From positions 744,387 through 808,386 of the forward strand of contig CACRXP010000092.1 of the NCBI GenBank assembly GCA_902702965.1: a stretch of 64,000 bases of DNA. Reading direction: 5' to 3'. This DNA is from Spirometra erinaceieuropaei (Eukaryota > Platyhelminthes > Cestoda > Diphyllobothriidea > Diphyllobothriidae). Shown one piece after another: positions 23,706 to 35,389 of the stretch (position 1 is the stretch's first letter; each line of letters opens with the position of its first letter). The position numbers and the translations under genes are program-made. The notes under the pieces are model-generated. The model did no database searches. It saw only the letters and a list, made by a program, of their open reading frames with translations, and had not been told where the DNA came from.

Positions 23706-24199
23706 CGGCTGTCTCCGAGGCCTCTAGATTCAGCCCCATGGTACAATCGGATGAGCTTGTCCCATTTCCTCAAAAACACTTGTGTTATTCATGGTATACG
23801 GTGCGCTTATTCCTTATAGATAGTATGGCTCTGATGTATTAACCGATGATTTCGTTAATATTTCACTCGGCTTGACTCAGTCATGTATAGTGTTCGGTAG
23901 GGATTTCCCCAACTTCTCCGTTCATTCCCATTCCCTTACTGTTTTCACCATGCATAGCAAACGACGGACTTTTTAGGCCACCCAAGGTGCTGATTCCACG
24001 TCTGCCGATTTATGCAGGCAGCGTGAATTCGCATTATTTAACAGTCTGGTTTGTCTCCCCTCTTCCGCTTCCTTAGTGGGCTGAGGATAACATTTGCGAT
24101 TTCCGTAGGGCAAAAAAGTGTTTGAAAGCTGGCAGTTGGTAAGATTTTCAAAAGTCACCTAACCTGTAGTCGATGCGCAGTATTTTGTCGTCATGGGAC

Positions 24200-25164
24200 T
24201 ACAGTGCGTGACCGATATCATGAAATGTTAGCCAATTAGAAAGGATTACTTAAGCAGGGTTGTTATAATGATCATCATGCAGCATAACCCTATAACATCT
24301 AGGGCTCGCCAGGATTTCGGCTTCTGGAAGCATTTCTTTTTGGCCTCCAGCAGAAACCATAATCGGTAAAAAATGACTACTTAAATAGCATGCATTTCCT
24401 TTGATTTTCGATGATCTCATAAATTCAAATATATTCTACAGAAAACATGCAAAAAATATGCTTTCTTTTGCTCATTTGGTAGGAAATCACATTATCTGCC
24501 TACATTATGCCCAAAGAAAGTGTATATATAGTTTTTTCAAAAAATTATGAGATTTAAAAGACTGTGCGATATCCATGCATGCAAGACCGCACATGTCCGT
24601 TTACTAATGCTCCTCAAGAAATGTACAACACAGTCCGGATCCATTGCGAAAATTTCATGAACTCTAAGTCGTATCTTCTTAAAGGCATAGAGGAATATAT
24701 GATTTCCCTTAAGCGGAAAGCATGCAGCTTGTAGAACTAAATTACTGAACGCTGATGCAAGGGCAGACCAGGCTGAACATTATTCGTGAATCGGAGAACT
24801 TTTTTCAAAAGGTAAATACACACTTTCTTCGGCCATAAAATATGAAGATAATGTGATTTCCTTTCAAATGAGCAAAATAAAGCATATTTTATGTACGCTT
24901 TCTGTAAAATATATTTGAATTTATAAGACCATTTAAAATCAATCGGAAAAATACATTCTACTTAAGTAGCCATTTTTCACCGAGTGGGTTTCTGCAGGAG
25001 GTCAAAAAAGTGCATTCAAAAGACGACATCCTGGCGAGTCCGAAATGTTGTAGGGTTAGGCTGCATGATAATCATTATAACAAACCTACTTAACTAATCC
25101 TTCCTAATAGGAAACGCATTCCAGAATTTTGGCCAGCATTTCATGAGATTGGTCACGCACTGTA
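24200..25164. mobile_element. Palindromic Tc1-related element D (family 2)
   Basis: 965 bp palindrome, ends TACAGTGCGTGACCGATATC and GGTCACGCACTGTA. It has no ORF. Confidence 0.88.
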
Positions 25165-25381
25165 GGTCAGGCTTGTTCTGAAGGGTAATGAAAGCCAAAC
25201 TTAAAAGTGGCACCTTGTCAGCCCATCGACAGAACCCACGAGACACACTGTCAGTCAGAGGAGTGCCCATAAGTCAGGAGACGTTGCTAGGCAACGGAAT
25301 CTTAATAGATCATGTTGTCGGCAGGGCAACAAAATTCCTGTCCATCCTCTTTAAAGGCCACTCTAGAAGATACTGCTATGA

Positions 25382-26408
25382 TACAGTGCGTGACTGGTCA
25401 CATGAAATGCTGGCCGAAATTCTGAAATGTGTTTTCGATTAGGAAGGATTACTATGGTGGGGTTGTTATATTGATTAGCATGCAGCGTAATCATATAGCA
25501 TTTCGGACTCACCAGAACGTCGGCTTTTGGATGCACGCCTTTCGACCTTTCGACTGCGATCCTCAAAAATGACTACTTAAGTAGCATGAATTTTTCGTAT
25601 TGATTTTCGATGGTCTTACAAATTCAAATACATTTTATAGAAAACATACACAAAAATATGCCTTCTTTTACTCGTTCGGTAGAAAATCACACTGTCTTTA
25701 TATTTTATACCTGAAGAAAGTGTAGATTTAAGTGTATTTAAGTGTATATTTAAGTATCTAACTATGGGATTTTTAAGACCGTGCAATGTCTATAAGAACA
25801 ACATCATACTTGTCCGTTTACCAAGGACACTTATGAAATGTACAACATAGTCCGCATTCATGGCAAGATTTTATAAACTCTATATGGTATCTCCCTAAAG
25901 GCATAGAGGAATATATGATTTTCCTTACGAGAAAAGCATGCACCTTGTAAACTGAAAGCGCTTAGCGCTAATGAAATGGCAGATCTGGCCGAAAATTATT
26001 TTGGAATTGGAATTTTTTAAAAGCCTAAATACCTAAAAAACCTAAATATACCTAACTATACCTTTCTTCAGGTATAAAATATAAAGACAGTTTGATTTTC
26101 TACCGAACGAGTGAAGGAAGGTATAGTTTTGTGCATGTTTTCTATAAAATATATTTGAATATGTACGACCATTGAAAATCAATACGAAAAATGTATACAA
26201 TTTAAGCAGTCGTTTTTTGCAGATCGCGGTTGCTGCAGAAGGTCAGAAAGAAGTGCATTCAAAAACCGACATCTTGAGGAGTCCGAAATGTTATAGGGTT
26301 ATGCTGCATAATAATCAGTAATAACAACCCCACTTAAGTAGTCCTTCTTGATCGAACACACATTTCAGAATTTCGGCCAACATTTCATGAGATGGGTCAC
26401 GCACTGTA
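25382..26408. mobile_element. Palindromic Tc1-related element E (family 2)
   Basis: 1,027 bp palindrome, ends TACAGTGCGTGACTGGTC and GGGTCACGCACTGTA. It lies only 217 bases from element D and abuts a PLE fragment on its right. Confidence 0.88.
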
Positions 26409-26930
26409 GATTTCATGCTAGTCGTAATACTACTTGTTTGAGAAATTGACATTACGTGGTTGTTCCACAGTAGTTGGTTGTCTTCGACGCGAATTTTCAT
26501 TGAAATTTCAGTGTTGGAAGCAGCGTTCACCTGTGCGCCTTCCGCGTGGCTGATTACTCCGCCTAGGCGAAGTCTCAGCACTGAATATGAAATGGGAAGG
26601 TCATTGCACTTGTATATGGACTTGGGACCAGTTAACCATGACTCAGGCAGCTCGCGGCTTTGGCGGTTGCCTCCTTTAGCGAGAATTTCGACCGCGTTAA
26701 GTCTGAATGTGTCGCCGGATCACGTCAAATGAGCCGCAACTTAGAGCTGATGTCATTTCACCGCACCGCTGCAGGTGTTCGGCCATTCGCGTTTAGAGCA
26801 GTCTTGCGGTCTCTCCGACGTAGTTGCTTTGTCCGCAACTGCAACAGATCCGATAAACGACTCCAAATGTTTCTCGCCTTGGCAATGGGTCTTTCGGTTT
26901 CATCACCTGGCGCCCAATGGTTGGCCGTGA
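26409..26930 (-). pseudogene. Penelope-like GIY-YIG fragment, minus copy of inverted pair
   Basis: Minus-strand endonuclease end of a PLE: RPTIGRQVMKPKDPLPRRE linker, then GVVYRICCSCGQSNYVGET with the GIY-YIG core (about 26,815-26,870). After that it is frameshifted and carries stops. A recognisable LRLGGVISHAEGA tail lies at about 26,540-26,580. The 3' end is cut off by element E. At about 26,930 it meets a plus-strand PLE 3' fragment head to head. Confidence 0.8.
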
Positions 26931-27200
26931 TAAAATCGCAGCAATTATCGACGCGAATGTTAATTTTCGACCAGTCATCACACCAAGTTCAACATCTCCT
27001 GATGAAGGGGAGTGGGTGGGAGCCGTCATTTCTCATAGTTTTGGGGTCGCATGGCGACTGCATCCTAAAAATACCACGGCCCCCTGTGCATGAACCACCC
27101 GTATCTGCTTTTGTCTCTGATGATGGGTTCGGGCAGGAATCCGAAACGGCGGGTGACTAGAACTCTTGTCACGACTGCATCCTGGAACTCGTCTCTTCAC
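26931..27200 (+). mobile_element. Penelope-like 3' end, plus copy of inverted pair
   Basis: Non-coding PLE 3' segment matching 32,400-32,700: the CGACGCGAATGT, CCTGATGAAGGGG and TGGCGACTGCATCCTA blocks, then a hammerhead motif. Confidence 0.75.
27113..27154 (+). ncRNA. Hammerhead ribozyme motif (PLE class 1)
   Basis: GUCU, CUGAUGA (27,117-27,123), helix II GGGUUC/GAAUCC with loop GGGCAG, GAAA, CG, then GC where UH is expected, then GGGU (wobble pairs with GUCU). The cleavage-site U is lost, so this copy is probably inactive. Confidence 0.7.
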
Positions 27201-27299
27201 TTCCATTTGCATTGTTCGTGATGCTTGTGAGAACGGTGATATCGAAACCAACCCCTAGTTGTGCCGCTCCATATAAATCCGCACATTTTTAAACGGTGC

Positions 27300-27735
27300 T
27301 TTTCCTAAGTGAAGACGAAGAAGCGGAGTCGAGCGCCGGAAAATTTTGTCTTTTTTCCTGAGCTTTCGGACTCGCGCAAGAGCCCATCGTCAGAGATAGT
27401 AGCAGCAACAGAACAGGCGACAGTTATAGAATATGTAGGCCAATCATTGACGCGCAAGACTGGAGGTGACTGCGCAGCGCTCTGTACGCCGGCGCCAGAT
27501 CGACAAATCAATTCGCTGAGTTCTCATCCAAGGCCCAGGCTTTAATCAATTCTAGGCCTGTTTTGTTTCCGGCGTGGGTGACTATTTTGGTGACTGCGAA
27601 GTTAAACTCGTGACCCATTTCGTAGGTGCGGGCGGTTACTTGTGATAATGTATCGCCTCGTCGCAAAGCCAGCTTATGTTCGTGTATGTGCGATTCGAAC
27701 GTGCGTCCAGTTTGGTCTGTGTATTTACATTAGTG
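27300..27735 (-). pseudogene. Penelope-like GIY-YIG fragment with 3' hammerhead
   Basis: Minus strand: KYTDQTGRTFESHIHEHKLA, then RRGDTLSQVTARTYEMGHEF and NFAVTKIVTHAGNKTGLELI, the second half of a GIY-YIG domain and its tail (27,720 down to about 27,510). A stop follows LDENSAN. About 110 bases after the last recognisable coding segment comes a hammerhead motif. It is a different PLE lineage from the 26.8 kb copy. Confidence 0.75.
27356..27397 (-). ncRNA. Hammerhead ribozyme motif (PLE class 1)
   Basis: Minus strand: AUCU, CUGACGA (N7 is C), helix II GGGCUC/GAGUCC with loop UUGCGC, GAAA, GC, cleavage-site UC, AGGA. Helix II differs from the other copies by compensatory changes and still pairs fully, while the core is intact. 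Confidence 0.78.
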
Positions 27736-29232
27736 CTTTTCCAGATAATAAACTTTAATCCTCATCGTCAGTATTGAAAAGGCATGCGAATTTTTGAAAT
27801 GCTTGATTGTTTAGGTCCAGCTTTTACCCGTTTATTCAAAAGCTAGTGCTATGTGAACCTCAGCGTAACAACAAACTCACATTTCCAGAAGCCTGTAAAT
27901 CGTAATTTACTAGGCTTTTTGTTTCCATCAGAACAGGCAAAAAACAGGTTTGAGGATATTTGCAATCGCGCGAGCCTTCTTATTCGGTCTCCTGCGTCAA
28001 AATTAAAAACCGCTCACGAAGACAGAATATGTCCCTAACTGCCTGTAAAGTAAACATCGGTTCCCAAGACTCCTTTTTCGATGTGCTTGGTCATTTTTAC
28101 TGTCGAAAATGAGGCTTCGATAACATCTTCCCATGGACTTATCGCACCAATCCCTTCACGTGTTTTATCTGTCTGCAGAAAAGTTCAGGCCTTTCGTAGC
28201 TGAAGTCAAATCTGGAAAATGCGTGTATTAGAGTATAACTGATCAGGCTGCTCAAATACATACGTCATGGTAGGACGGAGAAAGATGAAAAAAATAACCA
28301 CTGAACAAGAGTGGTGGGACGGAGGTTGGGAGCGTCTGGAAATGGCTACAGGGGGTGGAATTGTTGTTCAGTTCTGTAAGAGAAACTGGAGGAGAGTGTC
28401 AGTAGGTTGTGTTTGCATGAAATGCGTGTGGCAATATGTGGGTCAGGATAGCTGGACGGCTTGAACACTCCCTGCGAGATAGGACCAGGTTGGCTAGCTG
28501 TATGTTCACCGTCTCTATCGTCTCAAGAATCCGTTGGCGCAGAAGTCTGAAGTGTGTCACCGGCACCTCGTAGATGACTCGTAAGGCCACTCGATAGTCT
28601 CGACGACCCGGTGACCGCTGTCAGATTGATTAGCCACTGTTATTCTGGAGGGGCGCCTTAGCGTGCCCTGATTGAGCCAGGTAGGATAGTGCTCTTGCAT
28701 CCATTTGCATAGGCACCCTGTAGGTCGATCAGTGTGACTTGCTCCATAGAATCAAGAGGGAATGTAAACGCACAATAGAGACCAGTTGGATAACCTATTT
28801 TAACAAACCCTTCACACGGATATTCTGTTGTCTTCGTGGAGTGCTATTGTTTTCCCTTCGGGCTTTTGATTTCTCAAGAAATAAATTATCTAAAATTTGG
28901 CTCATAAACTGCACAGCGTTATTTTACGTGAATCGACCTAACTGCTCCGACAGGACACGGAAAAAGGAAGTCCGGATAGCGAATCATCCCTAGGTCACAG
29001 CGTGTCTAGGGACCTGTGCCCGTCGACTTAAGTCACTGGAATCCTCATTGCTCGGGGGAGCTTTGATTTTTCAGTCTCCAAAGGCATGCTTTGACTCGGC
29101 ATTCGAGGATTCCGCTTCGGTCCTGATTGTGCGACTTGTCTGAACTTAATATCATCATCTAGGACTGATTCAACTTTCGAAGTTTAATAACTTTTGAATT
29201 TGTAAAAATTCCCATGAAGCAATTCAGAAGAG

Positions 29233-29280
29233 CATTTGACGAGCATACGCGTGCTTTCGATAAATTCTCATCAAGTCATG
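29233..29280 (-). ncRNA. Hammerhead motif with full helices I and III (PLE class 2)
   Basis: Minus strand: helix I CAUGAC pairing with GUCAAAUG (UGAC/GUCA plus CA/UG across an AA bulge), UUGAUGA (C3 changed to U), GAAUUUAUC (two-pair helix II GA/UC), GAAA, helix III GCA/UGC with loop CGCGUA, cleavage-site UC. The flank AAATTCCCATG matches the PLE end at 2.8 kb. C3U should impair cleavage. Confidence 0.65.
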
Positions 29281-29364
29281 TGAACGAGGCTCAATCTGAA
29301 ACGTGTGAGCGATAACAGGAATCGATTACGCTTCGTCCTTTCATACAAGCTGGGTGTGTAAATG

Positions 29365-29405
29365 AGGGGGGAGGGGGGGGGGAAGAGGAGGCATGAGGGG
29401 GGGAC
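29365..29405 (+). repeat. G-rich tract
   Basis: Runs of 6 to 10 G separated by A (AGGGGGGAGGGGGGGGGG and AGGGGGGGA). Capable in principle of G-quadruplex formation on the plus strand. It also reads like low-complexity sequence. Confidence 0.7.
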
Positions 29406-31089
29406 GGGGGCTCGGAGGCATGCATGCAGTTAATCAATCCTTGCCCACGTTAGACGGGCAGCGTGCAGGAGGTTCCTCTGCGCGCACAGAACCGGCCTCT
29501 AGCCTGTGGAGCAGGCTATATTGGCCGTACGAGTCGGCGCATATCCACAAGAATACGAGAACACCTACCAGCATGGCTGAAGAAGGGTGAAGTTACAAGC
29601 CACTGGGTCAGTGCTTACTAGTAACAGCAGAAGCGTCTGCCATCAGGCTTCAGAGGTCGGTATTTTGCGGACAGAAGAACCTCTTGCACGCTCCCCGTCT
29701 AACGTGGACATGTCTCTGAGCGCCGCCCCCCTCCCCTCATGACATGGCTCCACCTAACCCTCTTGCCTCCACTTCCCCCTCCCCCCTTGTTTACACACCC
29801 CACTCGTATGAACAGACGAACCGTAATCGATCGCTCTTATCGTTCACACGTTTCAGTTTGTACGGCGTTCCCATATAAATGTACTGGCTCGACGAGAATT
29901 TATCGAAAGCACGCGCATGCTCGCCAAATGCTCTTCTTAATTACTTTTGTTCACTTGTAGGAGACTAGGAGCGGTGTCGGAATTTATTACGAATACTTCC
30001 TTACTTGTCCAGATGGACTCTCGTGGTATTCAAGACTCTTAATATTTTTCGTTTAAGATACCGATAGTATTGTTTCACGAGCGTGCGCAGTGTTGTGGAT
30101 GGTAGGCTTTGAGCCTGGCTCAAAAGCCTCTCGAACTGAACTCTTGCCGCCATTATGCTTGGTTCTTTGACTAGGACATCATTTAGAGCTCGATAATAGT
30201 ACTTCGATCAGTGATCCCTTAAGGGCCAAGTTTATGACCCCTATCAAGGCCTAACAGGAGCCCAAAAACGGACTGACAATGAACAGTATAAGTTTCGTTG
30301 AAATTTTGCCAGAAAGAAAGACCGACATGAAGTGTCACCTTGACGAAAATACAGATTGCTTTTGAAACTGTTCCGGAGCGACATATTTCTTCCTTCCACA
30401 CCCCCACGTGAAGCTGACCGTCAAGGAGCCGGACGTTGTGACACTTGCCTTAGCAATGGACCACGCGGAAGATGCGCTGGACCGGCACGGAGATCCGATA
30501 GGGCTACGGCACGCGTTGGCAGGGCTGCACGCCCATAACGAATTTGGAGTTCGGTGGCACGCCTAAATGCAGACCCACGCAGCGCCAACCACTCGCGCAC
30601 ATTCCTTGCATCAGATGGCTTGCCCGGACAGGGAACTAGTACTGGGAGAGGGAAGAGAGAGCGACGCCGACTTAGGAGGCTGTTTTCCCACAGCGCTCAG
30701 CCATCAGGGTGCACTGGGAAGGCTGCCAACTGATGACATAATTCGGGCTTTCCTCATAGGACGAAGACGAAGGGGTCCCCGCTGAGCTGGGGTCCGAACC
30801 CCCCTTCTTTGCTGTTTGCTGCTAAGCTAACAATGACGCTGGCAGCCTGGTGTACGTTGCCAATTCTCTGCCCCCTGGTTCTCTGTCGATAGATACTCTT
30901 GCGCTCTCGCTGGGTATGCAGGTAGTGAACATGACTGCCCAGTGATCCTCGCCGCCCTTCTGACCCCTTGTGGTGTTGTTGTTTGTGAATAATCCTGGTC
31001 AAGTGTTTGATTTGAAGTAGGATGTGTGCTGGTACGTCTGGGGGGCGGGTCCGGCCGTGACATCCACCTGCGCCCTCCCTCACCTCCGG

Positions 31090-31262
31090 TCTTCTTGACT
31101 ATGTTTTGACACCGGGCGCAGGTTGGGAGGACGAGTGAGGGCGGTGGGTGTTACGCAAGTTCACTCTCACTCTAAACTTATTCACTCGCAAGTCACCCTG
31201 CCTGCTTCCCCTGGCCGTGGAGCACACGGTGGACATCGTCAGGTACGACGGTCGAATTGTCG
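31090..31262 (+). repeat. R1 dispersed repeat, copy 2
   Basis: Shows CTTGACTATGTTTTGACACC, CTCGCAAGTCACC and GACATCGTCAGGTACGACGG blocks in the R1 order. Copy 3 follows 45 bases later in the same orientation. Confidence 0.6.
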
Positions 31263-31307
31263 TGTGCTGACTAGGAGCTTGTAGCCACTGCGTCTGATCC
31301 CCTCCAC

Positions 31308-31475
31308 CGCCTTCTTGACTCTGCTTTGACATGAAGCTTGGGTGACTGAGGGAGGTATGGTAGGTGCAGCGGGAGTTTACTAGCTCTGTAAACTAACTCA
31401 CGCGCAAGTCAGCATCACCGCGCCCTCACTGCTATGGGGGCACAAAGTGGGCATCGCTGCTCGCGACAGTGAAAC
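31308..31475 (+). repeat. R1 dispersed repeat, copy 3
   Basis: Shows CTTGACTCTGCTTTGACA, ACGCGCAAGTCAGCATCACC and GGGCATCGCTGCTCGCGACA. It is the second unit of a tandem pair with copy 2. Confidence 0.6.
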
Positions 31476-31799
31476 CATCGTCAGTTGTGGCGACGAGGAA
31501 AGTTGCAAAAAATGCCATCCTGCGAAATCTTCACCGACTCTGCGCACCTTCATTTTAATGGCTGCTACCAACTACCTTTTGATTCCCGTCAGAAAAGCTG
31601 TGTCCAGCCCAACCTTAAAGTTACAACGGCCGGCAGTTCAGTCGTCCACCATCACCCCACATGGCGGGCTCAGCAGTAGCGACTTGTGAGTAAATCATTT
31701 CGCAGTGAGGGCGACTTGCATTGCATCCACGTCACACGACTTCTTCCCAGTCCCACCTTGCTCCGCTGGTAAGACAAGGTTAAGGTGACCGTCTTCTCG

Positions 31800-31993
31800 T
31801 GCTTTACATGATCGGCCAATAGAAGCAAAGAGACGAGTCCCAGGAAGCAGTCTTGAAGAAGGAGACACTATCGCTGGGATAAGAGCTTTATTAACCCGAC
31901 GTTTCGGATTCCTGCTAGAACCTAGATCCAAAAAACGACTCCAGACGTTTCTTGCCGTTGCAGTAGGTCTTTCGATTTTATTAACTGACGCCT
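31800..31993 (-). mobile_element. Penelope-like fragment, minus copy of inverted pair
   Basis: Minus-strand piece with the linker region (ASVNKIERPTATARNVW, corresponding to KDPLPRQETSG of the plus copy) joined directly to a 3' end containing a hammerhead remnant and the AATAAAGCTCTTATCCCAGC tail. The GIY-YIG region between them is deleted. The junction with the plus copy is at about 31,993. Confidence 0.75.
31894..31929 (-). ncRNA. Hammerhead motif remnant (PLE class 1)
   Basis: Minus strand retains the helix-II loop side, GAAUCC, GAAA, CG, cleavage-site UC and helix I GGGU. The CUGAUGA box and 5' helix-I strand are replaced by the deletion joint, so it cannot fold. Confidence 0.55.
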
Positions 31994-32700
31994 GAAAGAT
32001 CCACTGCCACGGCAAGAAACGTCTGGAGTCGTGTATCGGATCTGCTGCATTTGCAGGCAAAGCAACTACGTCGGAGAAACCGGAAGACAGCTTCTCATGC
32101 ACATGGCCAAACAAGCTGCAGCGGTGCGGAGAAATGACGCCAGCTCTCAAGTTGCGGCTCATTCGACGAGATCCGGCTACACATTCAAGTTCGAGGAGGC
32201 CAAAATTCTCGCAAGAGGTGACAACCGCGTGAGCCGGGAGCTTCTTGAGTCATGGTTTACTGGTCTCCAGTCCATTAACAAGTGCAATGACCTTCCCCTT
32301 CCATACTGAGTGCTGAGCCTTTGCCTAGGCGGAGTAATTAGCCACGCGGGGAGTGCACAGTTGATAATTTTCCCAACGCCAGGGTCGGTGGATCAGATGG
32401 TCGAGCAATCATCACACCAACATCCAACACAAGTGATAATAGTGCAGCGATTAGCGACGCGAATGTCCGGCATCAAGTGTAACAATCCCTGATGAAGGGG
32501 GGAGGGAAGCCGTGAATATTCATAGGTATGCGGTAGCATGGCGACTGCATCCTATAAATACTGCAGCCCACTTGTGCATGAAGCACCCGTAGCTGCTTTT
32601 GTCTCCGATGATGGGTTCGAGCAGGAATCGGAAACATCAAACTAATAAAACTCGTCCCAGCGATAGTCCCCTTCTTCAAGTCTACATGATCTGTCCTCCG
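31994..32700 (+). mobile_element. Penelope-like 3' part with intact GIY-YIG frame
   Basis: One open frame from about 31,995 to the stop at 32,307-32,309: KDPLPRQETSGVVYRICC, then RQSNYVGETGRQLLMHMAKQ with the GIY-YIG core, then FKFEEAKILARGDNRVSREL and LESWFTGLQSINKCNDLP. No stop or frameshift appears over 105 codons, which makes it the best-kept PLE endonuclease segment here. The enzyme would nick target DNA to prime reverse transcription. The 3' UTR (32,310-32,700) has a mutated hammerhead and a conserved terminal CCCAGCGATAGT..CCTTCTTC. Confidence 0.85.
32601..32642 (+). ncRNA. Hammerhead motif, mutated (PLE class 1)
   Basis: GUCU, CCGAUGA (U4 changed to C), helix II GGGUUC/GAAUCG, GAAA, CA, UC, AAAC. 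One core change and a weakened helix I predict an inactive copy. Confidence 0.6.
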
Positions 32701-33317
32701 CTACATGGCTAAATTGTGTGAAGTACCATGGGATTCACATGTGTGAGGATGACATGATCGACATGTTAAGAATGGACCATTCTAGCCTGACGCTCACACT
32801 TAAGGGGGATCGAGTTATCCCATTTCTTGGTCGCAATTCTTCGCGGGTTGTCCTAGGTTCAGGCGTGTTAGATGTATTCCCCAATGTCGCCCTCACTTCG
32901 CTCTTGCCTGCGCTAGCCGACCACCCGAGCCTGCCAACCTATTGCTGACGTGGCGTGAAAGCCTGCGTCTAAGCCCTGTCACATGCGCCGGTACGTCAGT
33001 AGGTGTGGGCTATCGGGGATGCTGAGCAGTCAGATTAGTTCGCCCCGCGAACCAGTCTGGTCAGCGTTTTGGTTCAGGGATTCACAAGTAAAGTCAGCAG
33101 ATACCACTGCATCCCTCCTTGAGCATGATTTAGTCTTACCAGTACACACTCTGTTCAACCCAAGCGTCCACGGGGGTCTAAAACAATAACAGTGTCCTTT
33201 CACTGAGCAGTTAGATGAAAAAAACAACGAAATTTTTAAATATCTTATTCGCAAGTGGACGCAAACGAGCCTACCCTAGATACTGCCACTGCTGCTGTCG
33301 AGCGCACTGACCGATTG

Positions 33318-34086
33318 TCCGCATTGATTTTTGATGGCCTTGCAAGTGCCAATATATATTTTATAGAAACTAAGAACAAAAATATGCTTTCTTTCAGTCG
33401 TTTGATAGAGAATCACGTCGTCTTTATATTTATACCCGAAGAAGGAGTATTACTAGGTTTTAAAAGAGTTTTCTAATTGTCGAATAGTTTGGAGCCTGAT
33501 CAGTCGTTGCACTAGCGCTTAGGGATTTCAGTCTGGAATGGGCAAAGAGAATCACATATTCTGTTACGTCTTTAAAAAGAGATCATACAGAGTCCATAAA
33601 ATTTTGCAGTGGATATAAGCTGTGTTGTACATTTCATGAGGAACAGTGGTAAAAATACAGGTACGAAGCTATATGAGTGGGCATTTTACGGTCTTAAAAA
33701 ATCTCATGATTAGAAACCTTTTAAAAACCCAAGTATACTCCTTTCTCGGGTATAAAATATAAAGATGACGTGGTTCTCTATCAAACGACTGAAAGAAAGC
33801 ATATTTTTGTTCTTAGTGTCTATAAAATATATATTGACATTTGCACGGCCATCGAAAATCAATGCGAAAAATACATGCTACTTAAGTAGTCAATTTTTAC
33901 AGAGTAAGGGTTTACAGGAGATTGAGGAGCATTGTATTCAAAAGCTGACATCCTGTCAAGTCCGAAATATTAAAGAATTATGTCGCATGACAATCAATAT
34001 TACAATCAAGCCTAAGTAATCCTTCCTAATGGAGAACGCATTTCAGAATTTCAGCCAACATTTCATGAGATCAGTCACGCACTGTA
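33318..34086. mobile_element. Palindromic Tc1-related element F (family 2), left-truncated
   Basis: The right terminus GATCAGTCACGCACTGTA is intact. The left terminus and roughly the first 200 bases are missing. The remaining arms still pair over about 380 bases. Confidence 0.75.
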
Positions 34087-35389
34087 GATCGGGGCGATAG
34101 GAAGCACTGCAATTTATGTCGTCTCCAACGTTCATTTTGCCGACGTCCAGCGGAAATATTAGTGTCTAGACAGTGGAGCATGCTGCGGAGGGGGGGGGGC
34201 GGCAGGGGTGATTGGGGGAAATAGCTGAAAATCAGGAGCATGTACAGTTTCCTCTAACGAGTCAGATGACACCGCACCGGCAAAGCGTTGTGCAGGTAGC
34301 GCAGACACACAACCGCCCAGAAAATCGCGGTTGTGGCCGACCAGCGTGGAAAGTAAAAAGGCAGACCGGAAAGGGAGTTGTTTTGAGGCAAGTAGAGGCC
34401 CTGTTGCCAGTCAGTGGCTAGCTGGCTGTACGCCACAGACAAAAAACACATGTTTAGACGTACCCGACCATGTGAAGGTCGCAGCAAGGGAAGTAAATAG
34501 AAAGCCTGACATTTGCGGTACTCCTGCTTTGGATCTAGATGCGTCCTCTGTTTGTCGCTTGAGACCCAATTGCCAATACTACATTCAGAAGAAAGTGGAT
34601 GCGGAATTTAGGGGAGTTTTGGGGGCAGCGTCATTTGAGAGAACCAAGTTTAAAAGATATCGGGATTCTGATGCAACTTGGAGAAGAGAGAGAGAGGATT
34701 TTAATCTGTCGTCTAAAGGGAATACTCCAAGAGGCGTCTCTAATGCGTCCCGTCGAAGATCTTTACACAGTGAGGACTACTGTGATGGCCTCCGCTAGCG
34801 TCGCTGAATTTAGACTTAATTTGGCAACGGTAAACCTAAGGACCCCTGTTAGCTCTCGGTAGTCTGTGGATCCTTGTCATACGGGCTTGGTGGTAATGCT
34901 TTACAGAGTTTTCCGCTTGCCGGGATTATTTCACCCTGCGGCTGAGTAAGTAAACAGAGCACTCCTCCTTGGACACACCCTCCCAGAATCCGCAAACGAT
35001 GAGGTAATCACCTGCCTGACCAGGGTGACCGCGACGCTTCTCATTCAATACAATCGACATGTTACCGACAGCTACTGGGGCCCTTCAGTCTGCCGTTGCC
35101 CTTAATTCCTTCGATTGGATAGTCAATGAGAGCGCAAAAATGGCCTGGAAACAAAACACACGACCTCATAAAGGGGCAGCTCGCAGAAAACAGCCATTTG
35201 TAGTTTTCATGAAAGTATTCAACGTTTCTAAAGTCTGCGAAAGCATAACACATCGGGCGGTTTCGAGTAGTATTAGATGATGAGAAGTTGTGAGAGAAGA
35301 TTGCTGGACAGGGATGATTTTGGTAAGCGCAATTTCTGCGCATTTTAGGCTGTTTGCGATAATCCGACAATTTGCCAAAGACTTCCATG

